64,000 bases of DNA from Burkholderiales bacterium PBB1. GTDB taxonomy: Bacteria; Pseudomonadota; Gammaproteobacteria; Burkholderiales; Burkholderiaceae_C. This document shows positions 33,758 to 43,859 of this stretch, one piece after another. The stretch lies in contig NKIN01000001.1 in NCBI GenBank assembly GCA_002255905.1, positions 186,001-250,000 of the forward strand, given 5' to 3'. Both the position numbers and the translations under genes were made by a program. The number at the start of each line of letters is the position of its first letter. Position 1 is the stretch's first letter. The notes under the pieces were generated by a model. It worked only from the letters and a program-made list of their open reading frames with translations, ran no database searches and was not told the origin of the DNA.

Positions 33758-35232
33758 GCACGTCCCCTCCACGCATACTTCAGGTCGGCGCTGAAATCTA
33801 CCCACTGGTCAAGACCGGTGGGCTCGGCGATGTGCTCGGTGCCTTGCCGTCTGCGTTGTCGCGGCTGGGACTGGCTGTGCGGCTGCTGCTGCCCGGCTAT
33901 CCGGCGCTGCGCCAGCCGTTGACCAACGTGCGGCTGGTGTGCCGGCTCGGGCCGGCCTTTGGTGCGGCCAGCGTGCAGGTGCTGCTGGGCCGCTTGCCTG
34001 GCGTCGAGGTGCCGGTCTACCTGATCGATGCGCCGTCGCTGTACGACCGGCCAGGCAATCCTTATGTGGACGGCCGTGGCCAGGGCTGGTCCGACAACCC
34101 GCAGCGTTTCGGGCTGCTGGGCTGGGTGGCGGCCTACCTGGCACTGGGTGACATCGACCCCGCCTGGCGGCCGCAGCTGGTGCATGGCCACGACTGGCAT
34201 GCCGGCCTGGCGCCGGCCTATCTGGCGCTGCACCCGCACACCGCCTGCCGCACGGTCTTCACCATCCACAACCTGGCGTTCCACGGGTTGTTTCCGCAGG
34301 AGCTGCTGCCGGTGCTGCAACTGCCCGAATCCAGCTTCGTCAGTGATGGCCTCGAGTTCCACGGCGAGGGCTCGATGATCAAGGCGGGCCTGCACTACGC
34401 CGATGCGATCACCACCGTCAGCCCGAGCTATGCGCGCGAGATCCAGACGCCTGCATTCGGCTGCGGGCTCGAGGGCGTGATCGCGCAGCGCCGCGCACAG
34501 CTGCACGGCATCCTCAACGGCGTCGACTACGCGGTCTGGAATTCCACCTCCGACCCGCGCCTGGAAACCCATTTCGATGCTGCGCATCCCGAACTGAAGG
34601 CCGCCGCCAAGACCGCGCTGCAACGCCAGCTGGGCCTGCGCGTCGATCCCGGTGCGATGCTGATCGGCGTGGTGAGCCGGCTCACCTCGCAGAAGGGACT
34701 CGACCTGTTGCTGGCGGTGCTGCCATCGCTGCTCGCAGAGAACGTGCAGCTGGCGCTGCTGGGCAGCGGCGATGCCGAACTCGAAGCCGCATGCCGGGCA
34801 CTCGCCGCTGCAGCGCCGGGGCAGGTCGAGGCGCGCTTCGACTACGACGAGACGCTGGCTCACCGCATCATCGCCGGCGTCGATGTCGTCGCTGTTCCCT
34901 CTCGCTTCGAACCCTGCGGTCTCACGCAGCTGTACGGCCTGCGCTACGGCAGCCTGCCGCTGGTGCATCGCGTGGGCGGCCTGGCCGACACCGTGATCGA
35001 TGCCAACGACGCGACGCTGGCCGCTGATACTGCGACCGGCTTCGTGTTCGACGAGCCCACCGCCGACGCGCTGGCGCGGGCCGCGCGGCGCGCGCTGGCA
35101 CTGTATCGCCAGCCCGAGCGCTGGAAGCCGGTGGTGCGCCGGGCCATGCAGCAGGATTTTTCTTGGGACGGCGCAGCGCTCGTGTATGCCGAGCTGTATC
35201 GGCAACTGCTCGCGGCCGCCCCGTCGGCCTGA
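33754..35232 (+). CDS. glgA: glycogen synthase GlgA (ADP-glucose)
   Basis: GT5 enzyme adding glucose from ADP-glucose to the glucan. 492 residues. [13 protein letters not shown] near the N-terminus, [27 protein letters not shown] and [18 protein letters not shown] are the expected sites. GTG start in GTGA overlap with glgC; the conserved [14 protein letters not shown] begins at about residue 7. Confidence 0.96.
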   Translation: MSTSPPRILQVGAEIYPLVKTGGLGDVLGALPSALSRLGLAVRLLLPGYPALRQPLTNVRLVCRLGPAFGAASVQVLLGRLPGVEVPVYLIDAPSLYDRPGNPYVDGRGQGWSDNPQRFGLLGWVAAYLALGDIDPAWRPQLVHGHDWHAGLAPAYLALHPHTACRTVFTIHNLAFHGLFPQELLPVLQLPESSFVSDGLEFHGEGSMIKAGLHYADAITTVSPSYAREIQTPAFGCGLEGVIAQRRAQLHGILNGVDYAVWNSTSDPRLETHFDAAHPELKAAAKTALQRQLGLRVDPGAMLIGVVSRLTSQKGLDLLLAVLPSLLAENVQLALLGSGDAELEAACRALAAAAPGQVEARFDYDETLAHRIIAGVDVVAVPSRFEPCGLTQLYGLRYGSLPLVHRVGGLADTVIDANDATLAADTATGFVFDEPTADALARAARRALALYRQPERWKPVVRRAMQQDFSWDGAALVYAELYRQLLAAAPSA

Positions 35233-35233
35233 G

Positions 35234-36586
35234 TCAGTGCAGTTTCACCAGCGGTTCGGTGCGGCGCACGATCAGCCGCGCCAGGGTGTCGAGCGCCACC
35301 TTCACGCTGCCGTGCAGCGCCAGCTCGTGCATCTTGTAGAGCGACTGGTACATCAGCTTGGCGAAGTAGCCTTCGATCATCAGGTTGCCGCCGACCAGGC
35401 CGCCCATCATGTTGCCGACCGTGCTGAACTCGCCCAGCGACACCAGCGAGCCGAAGTCGCGGTAGCGCCACTCCTGTAGCGGCCGGCCGTCGATGCGGCG
35501 CCGGATCTGGCGCAACAGGTGACTGGCCTGCTGGTGCGCAGCCTGGGCGCGTGGCGGCACGATCTTCATGCCGTCGTGCTCGCGTGCGCCGCGCTCCGGC
35601 GCCACATCCTTCCAGACGCAGGCGGCGCAGTCGCCGATGGCGAAGATGGCGTCGTCTCGGGTGGTCTGCAGCGTGTCCCTGACCACGAGCTGGTTGATGC
35701 GGTTGGTCTCGAGCCCGCCGAGGTCCTTCAGGAACTCGGGCGCCTTCACGCCCGCCGCCCAGACGATCAGCTCGGCCGGCAGGCTGCGTCCATCGGACAG
35801 ATGCACCGCGCCGGCACTGACACGGGCCACCTTGGCGTTCACGTGCACCGCCACGCCGATTTCCTTGAGCAGGTGCTCGGTGGCGCGGCTCAGGCGCTCG
35901 GGCAGTGCCGGCAGCACGCGCGGCGCGGCCTCGACGACGGCGACCTGGATGTCCTTGTCCGGGTCGACACGGTCCAGGCCGTAGGCCACCACCTCGCGGG
36001 TCGTGCGGTGCAGCTCGGCGGCCAGCTCGACCCCGGTGGCACCGGCGCCGATGATGGCCACGTGCAGTTGCTCGGGCCGCAATGGCTCGGCCTGCGCATG
36101 GGCTCGGATGCAGGCGTTGACCATGCGCTGGTGAAAGCGCAGCGCGTCGGCCGCCGTTTCCAGCCGCAGCGCGTGCTCGCGCACCCCGGGCGTGCCGAAG
36201 TCGTTGCTCTGGCTGCCCACCGCGATGACCAGCGTGTCGTAGGGCACAGCCCGCGCCGGCACGACCTGCACGCCCTCCTCGTCGATGTAGGGTGCCACGA
36301 GCACTTCGCGGCGCTCACGGTCCAGGCCGATCATTTCGCCGACGCGGTACTTGAAGTGGTGCCAGTGGCTTTGTGCCAGGTAGCCGACCTCGTGGTCGCT
36401 GATGTCCATGCTGCCGGCCGCGATCTCGTGCAGCTTGGGCTTCCAGACATGGGTGCGGTTGCGCTCGATCAGCGTCACCTCGGCGCGCCGGCGCTTGCCC
36501 AGGGTGTCGCCCAATCGGGTGGCGAGCTCGAGGCCGCCGGCCCCTCCGCCGACGATGACGATGCGATGCAGGGAGGTGGCAGGCAT
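35234..36586 (-). CDS. type II NADH dehydrogenase-like FAD oxidoreductase
   Basis: About 450 residues with two Rossmann motifs, FAD in IVIVGGGAGGLELA and NADH in VAIIGAGATGVELAAE, plus the FAD-closing IFAIGDCAACV. This fits NDH-2, a non-pumping quinone reductase on the inner membrane; the C-terminal MIEGYFAKLMYQSLYKMHEL may be the membrane-binding helix. ATG 36586 gives the standard N-terminus, but a GTG at 36604 overlaps the dhaK stop and is an equally plausible coupled start. Confidence 0.85.
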   Translation of the reverse strand: MPATSLHRIVIVGGGAGGLELATRLGDTLGKRRRAEVTLIERNRTHVWKPKLHEIAAGSMDISDHEVGYLAQSHWHHFKYRVGEMIGLDRERREVLVAPYIDEEGVQVVPARAVPYDTLVIAVGSQSNDFGTPGVREHALRLETAADALRFHQRMVNACIRAHAQAEPLRPEQLHVAIIGAGATGVELAAELHRTTREVVAYGLDRVDPDKDIQVAVVEAAPRVLPALPERLSRATEHLLKEIGVAVHVNAKVARVSAGAVHLSDGRSLPAELIVWAAGVKAPEFLKDLGGLETNRINQLVVRDTLQTTRDDAIFAIGDCAACVWKDVAPERGAREHDGMKIVPPRAQAAHQQASHLLRQIRRRIDGRPLQEWRYRDFGSLVSLGEFSTVGNMMGGLVGGNLMIEGYFAKLMYQSLYKMHELALHGSVKVALDTLARLIVRRTEPLVKLH

Positions 36587-36600
36587 GGCGGCAGCGGTAC

Positions 36601-37590
36601 TCACGCGTTCCAGCGCAGCGCGGCGGTGTGCAGCGGCGCATCCCAAAGTGGCAGCCAGGTCGCATCGATGGCCGTGACGGTGATCGAGCAGCCGGCCATG
36701 TCCAGCGAGGTGACATAGCTGCCGGTCAGGTGGCGTGCCACCTCGACACCTGCAGCGCCCAGCACCTTGCGCGCTGCATTCACCATCAGGTACAGCTCCA
36801 GCGACGGCGTGCCACCGTAGCCATTGACCAGCAGGATCACCTGCTGCCCTGGCTTGGGTGCCAGCTCCTTCAGGATCGCGCCGACCAGTTCGGCAGCGAT
36901 CTCGTCGGCACACGCCAGCTTGACGCGCCTGCGGCCCGGCTCGCCGTGGATGCCCACCCCCATTTCCATCTCGTCGCCAGCGAGCTGGAAGGTCGGCTTG
37001 CCAGCCGCCGGCACGGTGCACGAGGTGAGCGCCACGCCCATCGACGCGGTGGCCTGGTTGACGGCATCGCCCAGCGCCTTGAGCTGGGCCAGGGTGTCGC
37101 CGCGCTCGGCGGCCGCGCCGACGATGCGTTCGACGATCAGCGTGCCGGCCACGCCGCGGCGACCGGTGGTGTAGGTGGAGTTCTCGACCGCCACATCGTC
37201 ATTGACGAGCACGGTGGCGTTGGCCACGTCGAGCATCTCGGCGGCCATCTGGAAATTCATCGTGTCGCCGGAGTAGTTCTTGACGATGAACAGCACACCC
37301 GCGCCACCGTCCACCGCCTGCGCGGCGGCCAGCATCTGGTCGGGCGTGGGCGAGTTGAAGACCTGCCCCGGGCAGGCCGCGTCGAGCATGCCGTGGCCGA
37401 CGAAGCCCGCGTGCAGTGGCTCGTGGCCCGAGCCGCCGCCCGAGATCAGCGCCACCTTGCCCGGCTTCAGCTGACGCCGCCGCACGAACTGGCGCTCGGC
37501 GCCCAGGGTGACGATGTCCGCATGCGCTGCGGCAAAACCGTCCAGCGATTCGGCCAGCACGCTGTCCACGTGGTTGATCAGTTTCTTCAA
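36601..37590 (-). CDS. dhaK: dihydroxyacetone kinase subunit DhaK
   Basis: Binds dihydroxyacetone covalently by a histidine hemiaminal. 329 residues; the histidine is in MGVGIHGEPGRRR, and ALISGGGSGHEPLHAGFVG is the N-terminal signature. It follows dhaL by 41 bases. No DhaM phosphotransferase gene is visible, so the phosphate donor of this pair (PTS or ATP) is open. Confidence 0.92.
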   Translation of the reverse strand: MKKLINHVDSVLAESLDGFAAAHADIVTLGAERQFVRRRQLKPGKVALISGGGSGHEPLHAGFVGHGMLDAACPGQVFNSPTPDQMLAAAQAVDGGAGVLFIVKNYSGDTMNFQMAAEMLDVANATVLVNDDVAVENSTYTTGRRGVAGTLIVERIVGAAAERGDTLAQLKALGDAVNQATASMGVALTSCTVPAAGKPTFQLAGDEMEMGVGIHGEPGRRRVKLACADEIAAELVGAILKELAPKPGQQVILLVNGYGGTPSLELYLMVNAARKVLGAAGVEVARHLTGSYVTSLDMAGCSITVTAIDATWLPLWDAPLHTAALRWNA

Positions 37591-37631
37591 GCTCGGCTCC
37601 GGGTCAAAGGTTCACAAGATGGGGAAGGCTT

Positions 37632-38219
37632 TCAGACGTTTTCACAAATGACACCGATGATCAGTGCCATCGAACGCGACCCCGGGTCCACATGGCCCAG
37701 CGCGCGGTCACCCAGGAAAGAGGCACGCCCTTTGATGGCGGCCATCGCGGCAGTGGCGTCGGCAGCCTCGGCGGCGCACTGCTTCACGCGCGCTGCCAGG
37801 TTGTCGCCACCGGCTTCGAGCAGTGTGGCCACGGGGTCGAGCACATCGAGCAGGGTCTTGTGGCCGACCTCGGCCTTGCCCAGGCGGGTGAGTGCCGCGA
37901 TGCCGGCACGCAGCGCGCGTGCCAGATCGGCAGGGCTGGGGTCTGCGGGCAACTCCTTGGACAGCGTGACCAGCAGCGTGCCGAACACCGGGCCCGACGA
38001 CCCCCCGATGGTGGACATGCAGGTCATGCCCATCGTGCGCAGCGCCTCATGGAGCGTCTGCGTGGCCAGGGCGTCGCGCTTGGTCTGGATCGCCTGTGCA
38101 CCGCGCCGCATGTTCAGGCCGTGGTCCCCATCGCCGATGGCCTGGTCGAGCGCGGTCAACTCGTCGGCGTGGTCGATCAGGGTCTGTGTGGCGCCATCGA
38201 TCGCGGCATTCAGATTCAT
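37632..38219 (-). CDS. dhaL: dihydroxyacetone kinase subunit DhaL
   Basis: Nucleotide-binding subunit that phosphorylates DhaK-bound dihydroxyacetone. 195 residues, all helical, with the Mg-binding aspartates in QAIGDGDHGLNMRRG and the glycine loop TMGMTCMSTIGGSSGPVFG. First gene of the dhaL-dhaK-NDH unit. Confidence 0.92.
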   Translation of the reverse strand: MNLNAAIDGATQTLIDHADELTALDQAIGDGDHGLNMRRGAQAIQTKRDALATQTLHEALRTMGMTCMSTIGGSSGPVFGTLLVTLSKELPADPSPADLARALRAGIAALTRLGKAEVGHKTLLDVLDPVATLLEAGGDNLAARVKQCAAEAADATAAMAAIKGRASFLGDRALGHVDPGSRSMALIIGVICENV

Positions 38220-38463
38220 GCGGGGTCCTGTGGGAGTCGGCTGGCGGCGCAGGACAGGGTGAGCTGCCTGGGCCGTTCATGCCTGTGACGTGGCACGGTG
38301 GGAGCATAAATCGTCGCGCCGCACTTTTCGGTGTGGTCGGGCGGCCTGGGCCCGGGCCCGCCGATCAGCCCGGCGCACATGCCCACCGCATTCGAGCGGT
38401 TGACGCTCTTGCCCGCCAGACGATAGCCTCCGCGTTCCATTCCAGCGTCGGCCGTCCGATGCC

Positions 38464-39408
38464 ATGTCGGGCCGCGCCATGACCTCCCCCGAACTCGCTG
38501 TCAGTGTCGTGATCCCCGTGTGGAATCGCGCTGCACTCGTGCTGCGTTGCCTCGAGGGCATCCGGGCGCAGACACGCGCGCCCCGATCGGTCGTGGTGGT
38601 CGATGACGGCTCCACCGACGACACCGCCGACCGCATCGAGGCATGGATGCGCGAGCAGGGCGCTGCGATCGGCGCGGTGCTGCTCAGGCGACCCCATGCC
38701 GGCGCGGCTGCGGCCCGAAACGCCGGTCTGGCCCACACCGATGCGCCGCTGGTGGCGTTCCTCGACTCCGACGACTGCTGGCCGCCTGACTTTCTGGAGC
38801 GCGCCGTGACTGCGCTGTCGCATCAGCCCACTGCTGTGGCGGCCAGCGCAGATCGCCTGCGCCAGGATCTGCGCGACGGACGCAGCAAGCACGACAACCT
38901 GGCCGCATTCGCGGGCGACCCGATCCGATGGATGTTCATCCGCGATGCCGGCGTGGGATCGAGCACCGTCTTCCGTGCGGACGCGGTGCGCGCCGCCGGT
39001 CTGTATCCGGAACAGGTGGCCACCGGCCACGATTGCGTGCTGTTCTGCCGCGTGGCGCTGCTCGGCCCGTGGCTCCACTGCCCTGGCGAGCCGGTGACGT
39101 TTCTGCGTCATCACTCGCCCGGCTCGGGGCAGGCGGGTCACTTGTGCGAGCGATACCCCGATCACACGATGCGCTGGGCCCGGATGTATGAAGGGCTCGC
39201 CGCCGAGCTCGGCCCGGCGCGCCTGCCTGCCGCGCTGCGGCGCCGCAGCCTCGAGACCTGGTGGCGCCGAGCCGGTGCGGCGATGCGTCGGATCGAACGG
39301 ACGCATGACGCCCGTGGCTGCTATGCGCGCGCAGTCCGACTGTGCCCTTGGTCGCGCAAGGCGTGGCGCGGTCTGCTGGGCACCTTGCTCGCCAGGCCCC
39401 TGCCTTGA
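38464..39408 (+). CDS. family 2 glycosyltransferase
   Basis: 314 residues. GT-A fold with SVVIPVWNRAALVLRCLEGI, VVVDDGSTDDTAD and the metal-binding LDSDDCWPPDF. The acceptor-side C-terminus is not diagnostic. Either ATG 38464 or 38479 could be the start; neither has a clear ribosome site. It stands alone, with no capsule or LPS cluster around it. Confidence 0.85.
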   Translation: MSGRAMTSPELAVSVVIPVWNRAALVLRCLEGIRAQTRAPRSVVVVDDGSTDDTADRIEAWMREQGAAIGAVLLRRPHAGAAAARNAGLAHTDAPLVAFLDSDDCWPPDFLERAVTALSHQPTAVAASADRLRQDLRDGRSKHDNLAAFAGDPIRWMFIRDAGVGSSTVFRADAVRAAGLYPEQVATGHDCVLFCRVALLGPWLHCPGEPVTFLRHHSPGSGQAGHLCERYPDHTMRWARMYEGLAAELGPARLPAALRRRSLETWWRRAGAAMRRIERTHDARGCYARAVRLCPWSRKAWRGLLGTLLARPLP

Positions 39409-39488
39409 ACTCCGCGCGACGGCGGCGGCAAAATCCGGGCGTCACGTCGATCACCACTCGGTCGTTGTACCGAACCACAGGCCTGCCC

Positions 39489-40406
39489 ATGTCGCATCCC
39501 CACACGCTCCAGATCACAGTCCTCGGCCTGGGCCAGATGGGCGCCCCGATCGCCCGCAACCTCGTGGCCCGCGGCTTTGCGGTGCGGGTCTGGAACCGCG
39601 ATGCGACCAAGACCGCCACCGTCCCCGGCGCGTTGCCGTGCACGACCATCGCCGAAGCGGTGGCCGGTGCCGACGTTGCCATCACGCTGCTGGCCGATGA
39701 CGCCGCGCTGCGCGCCGTCACCCTCGGTGCCGGTGGCGTGCTCGATGCGTTGCCTGCCGGCGCGGTGCACCTGGGTATGAGCACGGTGTCGCTGGCGATC
39801 GTGCGCGAGCTGGTCGAGGCCCATGCCGCGCGCGGTCAGCAGTACATCGCTTCGCCGGTGTTCGGCCGGCCCGACGTGGCCGCAGCCGCCAAGCTGTTCG
39901 TCGTGCCGGGCGGGCCGGCCGACACGCTCGAGCGGCTGGCCCCGGTGTTTGCCGCCATTGGCCAGGCCACCTTCCCGATGGCCACGCCGGAACAGGCGGC
40001 GCTCGCCAAACTGGCCGGCAACTTCATGATCGCGGGCACGATCGAAATGCTGTCCGAGGCGCTGGCCTTCGGCGAGAAGGGCGGCATCGACCCCGAGCAG
40101 TTGCTGGGCCTGCTCACCGGCACCGTGTTCGGCAGCCCGATCGTGAACCGCTACGGCGGCATGATCGCTCGCACCGAGTTCGAGCCCGCGGGTTTTGCGC
40201 TGCACCTCGGGCTCAAGGACGTGAACCTCGTGCTCGCTGCCAGCCAGCAGCTCGGCCTGCCGATGCCGGTGGCGAGCGTGGTGCAGCAGCACCTGACGAG
40301 CGCGGTCGACCAGGGCCGTGGCGACATCGACATCGCCGGCGTGGCGACCGTGGTGCGCGAGGAAGCAGGGCTCTGCCCTGTGCGCGCGTCGTCTGCTCAG
40401 GCCTGA
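39489..40406 (+). CDS. beta-hydroxyacid dehydrogenase-like NAD(P) oxidoreductase
   Basis: 305 residues. Rossmann motif VLGLGQMGAPIARNL and the catalytic-lysine region LAKLAGNFMIAG are those of 3-hydroxyisobutyrate dehydrogenase relatives. The site VFGRPDVAAAAKLFVVPGG in place of the usual APVSGG motif points to the branch that includes imine reductase-like and glyoxylate reductase-like enzymes. Start MSHPHTLQ; upstream frame belongs to the antisense of nothing known. Substrate undefined. Confidence 0.82.
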   Translation: MSHPHTLQITVLGLGQMGAPIARNLVARGFAVRVWNRDATKTATVPGALPCTTIAEAVAGADVAITLLADDAALRAVTLGAGGVLDALPAGAVHLGMSTVSLAIVRELVEAHAARGQQYIASPVFGRPDVAAAAKLFVVPGGPADTLERLAPVFAAIGQATFPMATPEQAALAKLAGNFMIAGTIEMLSEALAFGEKGGIDPEQLLGLLTGTVFGSPIVNRYGGMIARTEFEPAGFALHLGLKDVNLVLAASQQLGLPMPVASVVQQHLTSAVDQGRGDIDIAGVATVVREEAGLCPVRASSAQA

Positions 40407-42046
40407 TCGGCCTTCAGCCACTGCACCGAATCGGCCACGCTGAAATGCATGCGCCCGGCGTGGCCCACGCCGTCGGGGTCGCAGCGGGTCAGCAGTTCGC
40501 GCACTGCGTCCTTGGCGCGCGAGAGCACCAGCACGACCCCCGCGTCGCGCAGGTGCTGCGCGAGCTCGATCAGGCATTCCGCCGCCGTGCTGTCGAGGTC
40601 GGTGCTTTCCTCCAGGCTCAGGATCACCGCGCGCACCTCGTTGCGGTGCGCTGACAGCCGAGCCAGCACATCGGCCACCACGCGCTCGGCATTGGCGAAG
40701 AACAGCGGCTCTTCGGGCCGCAGGATCAGCACCCCCTGAATCCGCGAGGCGTCGGGGTGGGCATCGAGCACCACGTAGTTGCGTGAGGTGCCCAGCTCGC
40801 CGAGTTCATGCACGACCGGCAGGCTGAAGCGCCGCAAGGCGCCCAGCAGCGACAAGCCCACGGCCACCAGCATGCCGTGCAGCACCCCGAGCAGCAGCAC
40901 GGCCAGCACCGCGCCCAACAGCAGCCACTGATCGCGCTGCATGCGCCACACCGCCAGCAACGGCCGCGGATTCAGCGCATGCCACAGCGCTGCGATCACG
41001 GCCACCGCCAGCACCGGCCGTGGCAGCCACTGCAACTGCGGCGACGCGAAGAAAAGCACTGCGGCAATCACTGCCAGCGCGATGCCGCCGGCCCATTTGC
41101 TGCACGCCCCCGCCGCTGCATTGGCATGGCTGGCCGAGAACCCCGCCCCGACCGGCATGCCTTGAAACAGCGCCGAGCCCACATTGCAGGCGCCCAGCAC
41201 CATCAGCTCGCGGTTGGCCTCCACCGTGTCGCCATGCGCCAGCGCCAGGCTGCGCACGGTGCCCCACGATTCGGCGAACACCAGCACCACCAGACCGAAG
41301 GCCAGCTCGGCGAGCTTCAGCCATTCGGTCAACGGGAGCGCGGGCCAGGCCAGCGTGAACGACGGGCTCTCGAAGCCACCGACCTCGGCCACGCCCAGGG
41401 CGTTGAGGCCCAGCACCCGCGACGCCACGATGGCCATGACGATCACCAGCATCGACGCCGGCCACTGCGGCCAGCGCCGCAGCGCCACCAGCAGGCCGGC
41501 CGCCACGGCTGCAACCAGCATCGAGGGCACATGCCACTGGTCTGCATGGGTGACGGCATACAGCAGCCCATGCAGCGGATCGGACGCCGCATCGGCCGGC
41601 ACACGGAAGCCCAGCGCATCGGGCAGTTGCCTGACCACGATCGTCACAGCCAGTGCGAACGCAAAGCCCCGCAGCACCGGCCGCGAGACATAGGCCGACA
41701 ACTGACCCTGTCGCACCGCGGCCAGCAACATCAATGCGAGCCCTGACAGCAGCACCAGCGCCATCAAGGCCTGCGCATAGCGAGCGGGGTCGGCCAGCGT
41801 GGCCACCCCCGACATCGACACCACCGCCGCGGCCGACAGCGTGGCAGTGGACGATGTGGGCGACACGATGGCGTAGCGGCTGCCACCGAACACCGCGTAG
41901 AGCGCCAGGCCCACCAGCATCGCCGTCAGCGCATGCTCGACCGGCAGCCGCGCGAGGCCTGCATAAGCCACTGCCTCGGGCAGCAGCAGCCCGGCCACGC
42001 ACAACCCGGCGACCAGGTCGCGCCGGTTTTCACGAATCACCTGCAC
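40397..42046 (-). CDS. SulP family anion transporter with STAS domain
   Basis: 549 residues. The transmembrane SulP domain (about 1-400, 10 or more helices; LVAGLCVAGLLLPEAVAYAGLA opens it) is followed by a cytosolic STAS domain (about 430-545, LEESTDLDSTAAECLIEL). Such proteins move sulfate, bicarbonate or other anions by symport or exchange. The 3' end overlaps the convergent dehydrogenase gene by 10 bases. Confidence 0.9.
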   Translation of the reverse strand: MQVIRENRRDLVAGLCVAGLLLPEAVAYAGLARLPVEHALTAMLVGLALYAVFGGSRYAIVSPTSSTATLSAAAVVSMSGVATLADPARYAQALMALVLLSGLALMLLAAVRQGQLSAYVSRPVLRGFAFALAVTIVVRQLPDALGFRVPADAASDPLHGLLYAVTHADQWHVPSMLVAAVAAGLLVALRRWPQWPASMLVIVMAIVASRVLGLNALGVAEVGGFESPSFTLAWPALPLTEWLKLAELAFGLVVLVFAESWGTVRSLALAHGDTVEANRELMVLGACNVGSALFQGMPVGAGFSASHANAAAGACSKWAGGIALAVIAAVLFFASPQLQWLPRPVLAVAVIAALWHALNPRPLLAVWRMQRDQWLLLGAVLAVLLLGVLHGMLVAVGLSLLGALRRFSLPVVHELGELGTSRNYVVLDAHPDASRIQGVLILRPEEPLFFANAERVVADVLARLSAHRNEVRAVILSLEESTDLDSTAAECLIELAQHLRDAGVVLVLSRAKDAVRELLTRCDPDGVGHAGRMHFSVADSVQWLKADQA

Positions 42047-42136
42047 TGCGCATCTCCTGCTGCCGCGCGAGCCACGATCGGCCCCAAGGCTCGAATCTAG
42101 TGCAGTGCTTGCAGGGGCAGGATCGGTGCCTGGGGA

Positions 42137-42928
42137 TCAGAACGCGCTCTTCACCACGCCGCCATCCACCCGAAGCGCCGCGCCAGTGGTGGCCGACGCG
42201 AGCGGGCTGGCCACATAGGCCACGAGCGAGGCCACTTCCTGCGGCGAGGCAAAGCGCTTGATCAGCGAAGTGGGGCGCACCTGCTCGAAGAACTCGGCCT
42301 CGACCTGCTCGAAGCTCTTGCCGCCCGCGCGGGCCATGTCGCCGACAAAGTCGCCCACGCCGCGTGACTTGGTGGGGCCAGGCAAGACGCTGTTGACCGT
42401 GATGCCGGTGCCGGCGACCGATTCGGCCAGGCCGCGCGACACCGCGAGCTGCGCGGTCTTGGTCATGCCGTAGTGGATCATCTCGGCCGGGATCTGCACG
42501 GCGCTTTCGCTCGAGATGAAGATGATGCGCCCCCAGTTCTCGCGCTTCATGGCGGGCAGCACCAGACGCGCCAGGCGCACGCCGCTCAGCACATTGACAT
42601 CGAAAAACCGCAGCCAGTCTTCGTCGGGGATGTCCTCGAAGGGCTTGGGCTCGAAGATGCCGAGGTTGTTGACGAGGATGCCGATGCCGGGAAAGCTTTG
42701 CACCACGTCTGCCGCTGCCTGGGCCTGGCTCAGGTCGCCCGCATAGCCATGAACGGTGCTACGGGCTTCTGTGCGGATGCGTGCCACCGCGTCATCGACG
42801 GCCCCTTGCGTGCGGCCGTTGACGATGACCGCAGCGCCCTCCTGGGCCAAGGTGAGTGCGATTGCGTAGCCGATGCCGGCCGTGCTGCCGCTCACCAGTG
42901 CCAGCTTGCCGTTGAGTTGAAGGTCCAT
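42137..42928 (-). CDS. short-chain dehydrogenase/reductase
   Basis: 263 residues, classical SDR. Cofactor loop GSTAGIGYAIAL, NNLGIF, catalytic Ser in IFISSESAVQIP and YxxxK in IHYGMTKTAQ. AGGAG lies 7 bases before ATG 42928. It follows the other SDR by 16 bases in the same direction. Substrate unknown. Confidence 0.88.
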   Translation of the reverse strand: MDLQLNGKLALVSGSTAGIGYAIALTLAQEGAAVIVNGRTQGAVDDAVARIRTEARSTVHGYAGDLSQAQAAADVVQSFPGIGILVNNLGIFEPKPFEDIPDEDWLRFFDVNVLSGVRLARLVLPAMKRENWGRIIFISSESAVQIPAEMIHYGMTKTAQLAVSRGLAESVAGTGITVNSVLPGPTKSRGVGDFVGDMARAGGKSFEQVEAEFFEQVRPTSLIKRFASPQEVASLVAYVASPLASATTGAALRVDGGVVKSAF

Positions 42929-42944
42929 GTCGATGCTCCTTGTG

Positions 42945-43745
42945 TCAGGCGGCGAAGCCACCGTCGATCAGCAGATCAGCACCGGTGACGAACGCCGCCT
43001 CCGGGCCGGCCAGGTAGGCCACCATACCGGCGATCTCTTCGGCCTTGCCGTGGCGCGGGATGGCCATCAGGCTGTGCATCAGGGTGGCGAAGTCGCCCGA
43101 TGCCGGGTTCATGTCGGTGTCCACCGGGCCGGGCGCCACGTTGTTGACGGTGATGCCGCGCGGGCCGAGGTCGCGCGCCAGGCCCTTGACCAGGCCCACC
43201 AGGGCCGACTTGCTCATCGCATACGCGGCGCCACCGGCAAAGGGCATGCGCTGCGCGTTGGTGCTGCCGATGTTGATGATCCGGCCACCTTCTGTCATGT
43301 GCCGGGCCGCGGCTTGTGTGGCCACGAACACCGAGCGGATGTTGACCGCCACCGTGCGGTCGAAGTCTTCCAGCGTGAATTGATCGAGCGGGGCGATGGC
43401 CAGCACACCGGCGCTGTTGACAAGGATGTCCAGCCTGCCGAACTGCGCGGCCACACCATCGATGGCGCGGGTGAGTGCCGCCGCATCGGTGGCATCCGCC
43501 TTCACCGCGATGGCGTGGCCGCCTGCGGCTTTGATGTCTTCGACCAGCGCTTCGGCCGCGATGGCCGACGAGGCATAACCGATGGCGACACGGGCCCCAT
43601 CGCGGGCCAGGCGGCGCGCGGCGGCGGCACCGATGCCGCGCGAGCCGCCGTGGATGAAAGCGACCTTGCCGGCGAGCGGCTGGCTGGCGGTGGAGGAGGG
43701 GGCTGCCGTGTGGGTGCGGGTGCTGTTCTGGGCGGTGGCATTCAT
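42945..43745 (-). CDS. short-chain dehydrogenase/reductase (3-oxoacyl-ACP reductase-like)
   Basis: 266 residues. GGSRGIGAAAARRLARDGA, NSAGVLA, Ser in INIGSTNAQRM, YAMSKSAL and the C-terminal FVTGADLLIDGGFAA are classical SDR marks. A Ser/Thr-rich leader of about 25 residues precedes the fold. Start MNATAQNS with AAAGGAAA upstream. Divergent from the LysR gene, so probably its target. Confidence 0.88.
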   Translation of the reverse strand: MNATAQNSTRTHTAAPSSTASQPLAGKVAFIHGGSRGIGAAAARRLARDGARVAIGYASSAIAAEALVEDIKAAGGHAIAVKADATDAAALTRAIDGVAAQFGRLDILVNSAGVLAIAPLDQFTLEDFDRTVAVNIRSVFVATQAAARHMTEGGRIINIGSTNAQRMPFAGGAAYAMSKSALVGLVKGLARDLGPRGITVNNVAPGPVDTDMNPASGDFATLMHSLMAIPRHGKAEEIAGMVAYLAGPEAAFVTGADLLIDGGFAA

Positions 43746-43816
43746 GGTGTTTCCTTTCGGTGTGGGGTGGTTGATGGGGTTCAGTGTGGGCGCATCCACT
43801 TGATCCCGGTAGCCAT

Positions 43817-43831
43817 TGAATTGAGCATTCA
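43817..43831. promoter_or_regulatory. candidate LysR operator in the divergent SDR/LysR gap
   Basis: TGAAT, five bases, ATTCA: a symmetric 15-base dyad in the 114-base gap between the LysR gene and the first SDR, where a LysR activator of the divergent gene is expected to bind. Confidence 0.45.
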
Positions 43832-43859
43832 GTTTCAACCCATGGTTTAAAGTGCAGCC

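Noticed and set aside
33364-35205. 613-codon open frame opposite glgA
   Set aside because: Antisense shadow of an intact glycogen synthase gene.
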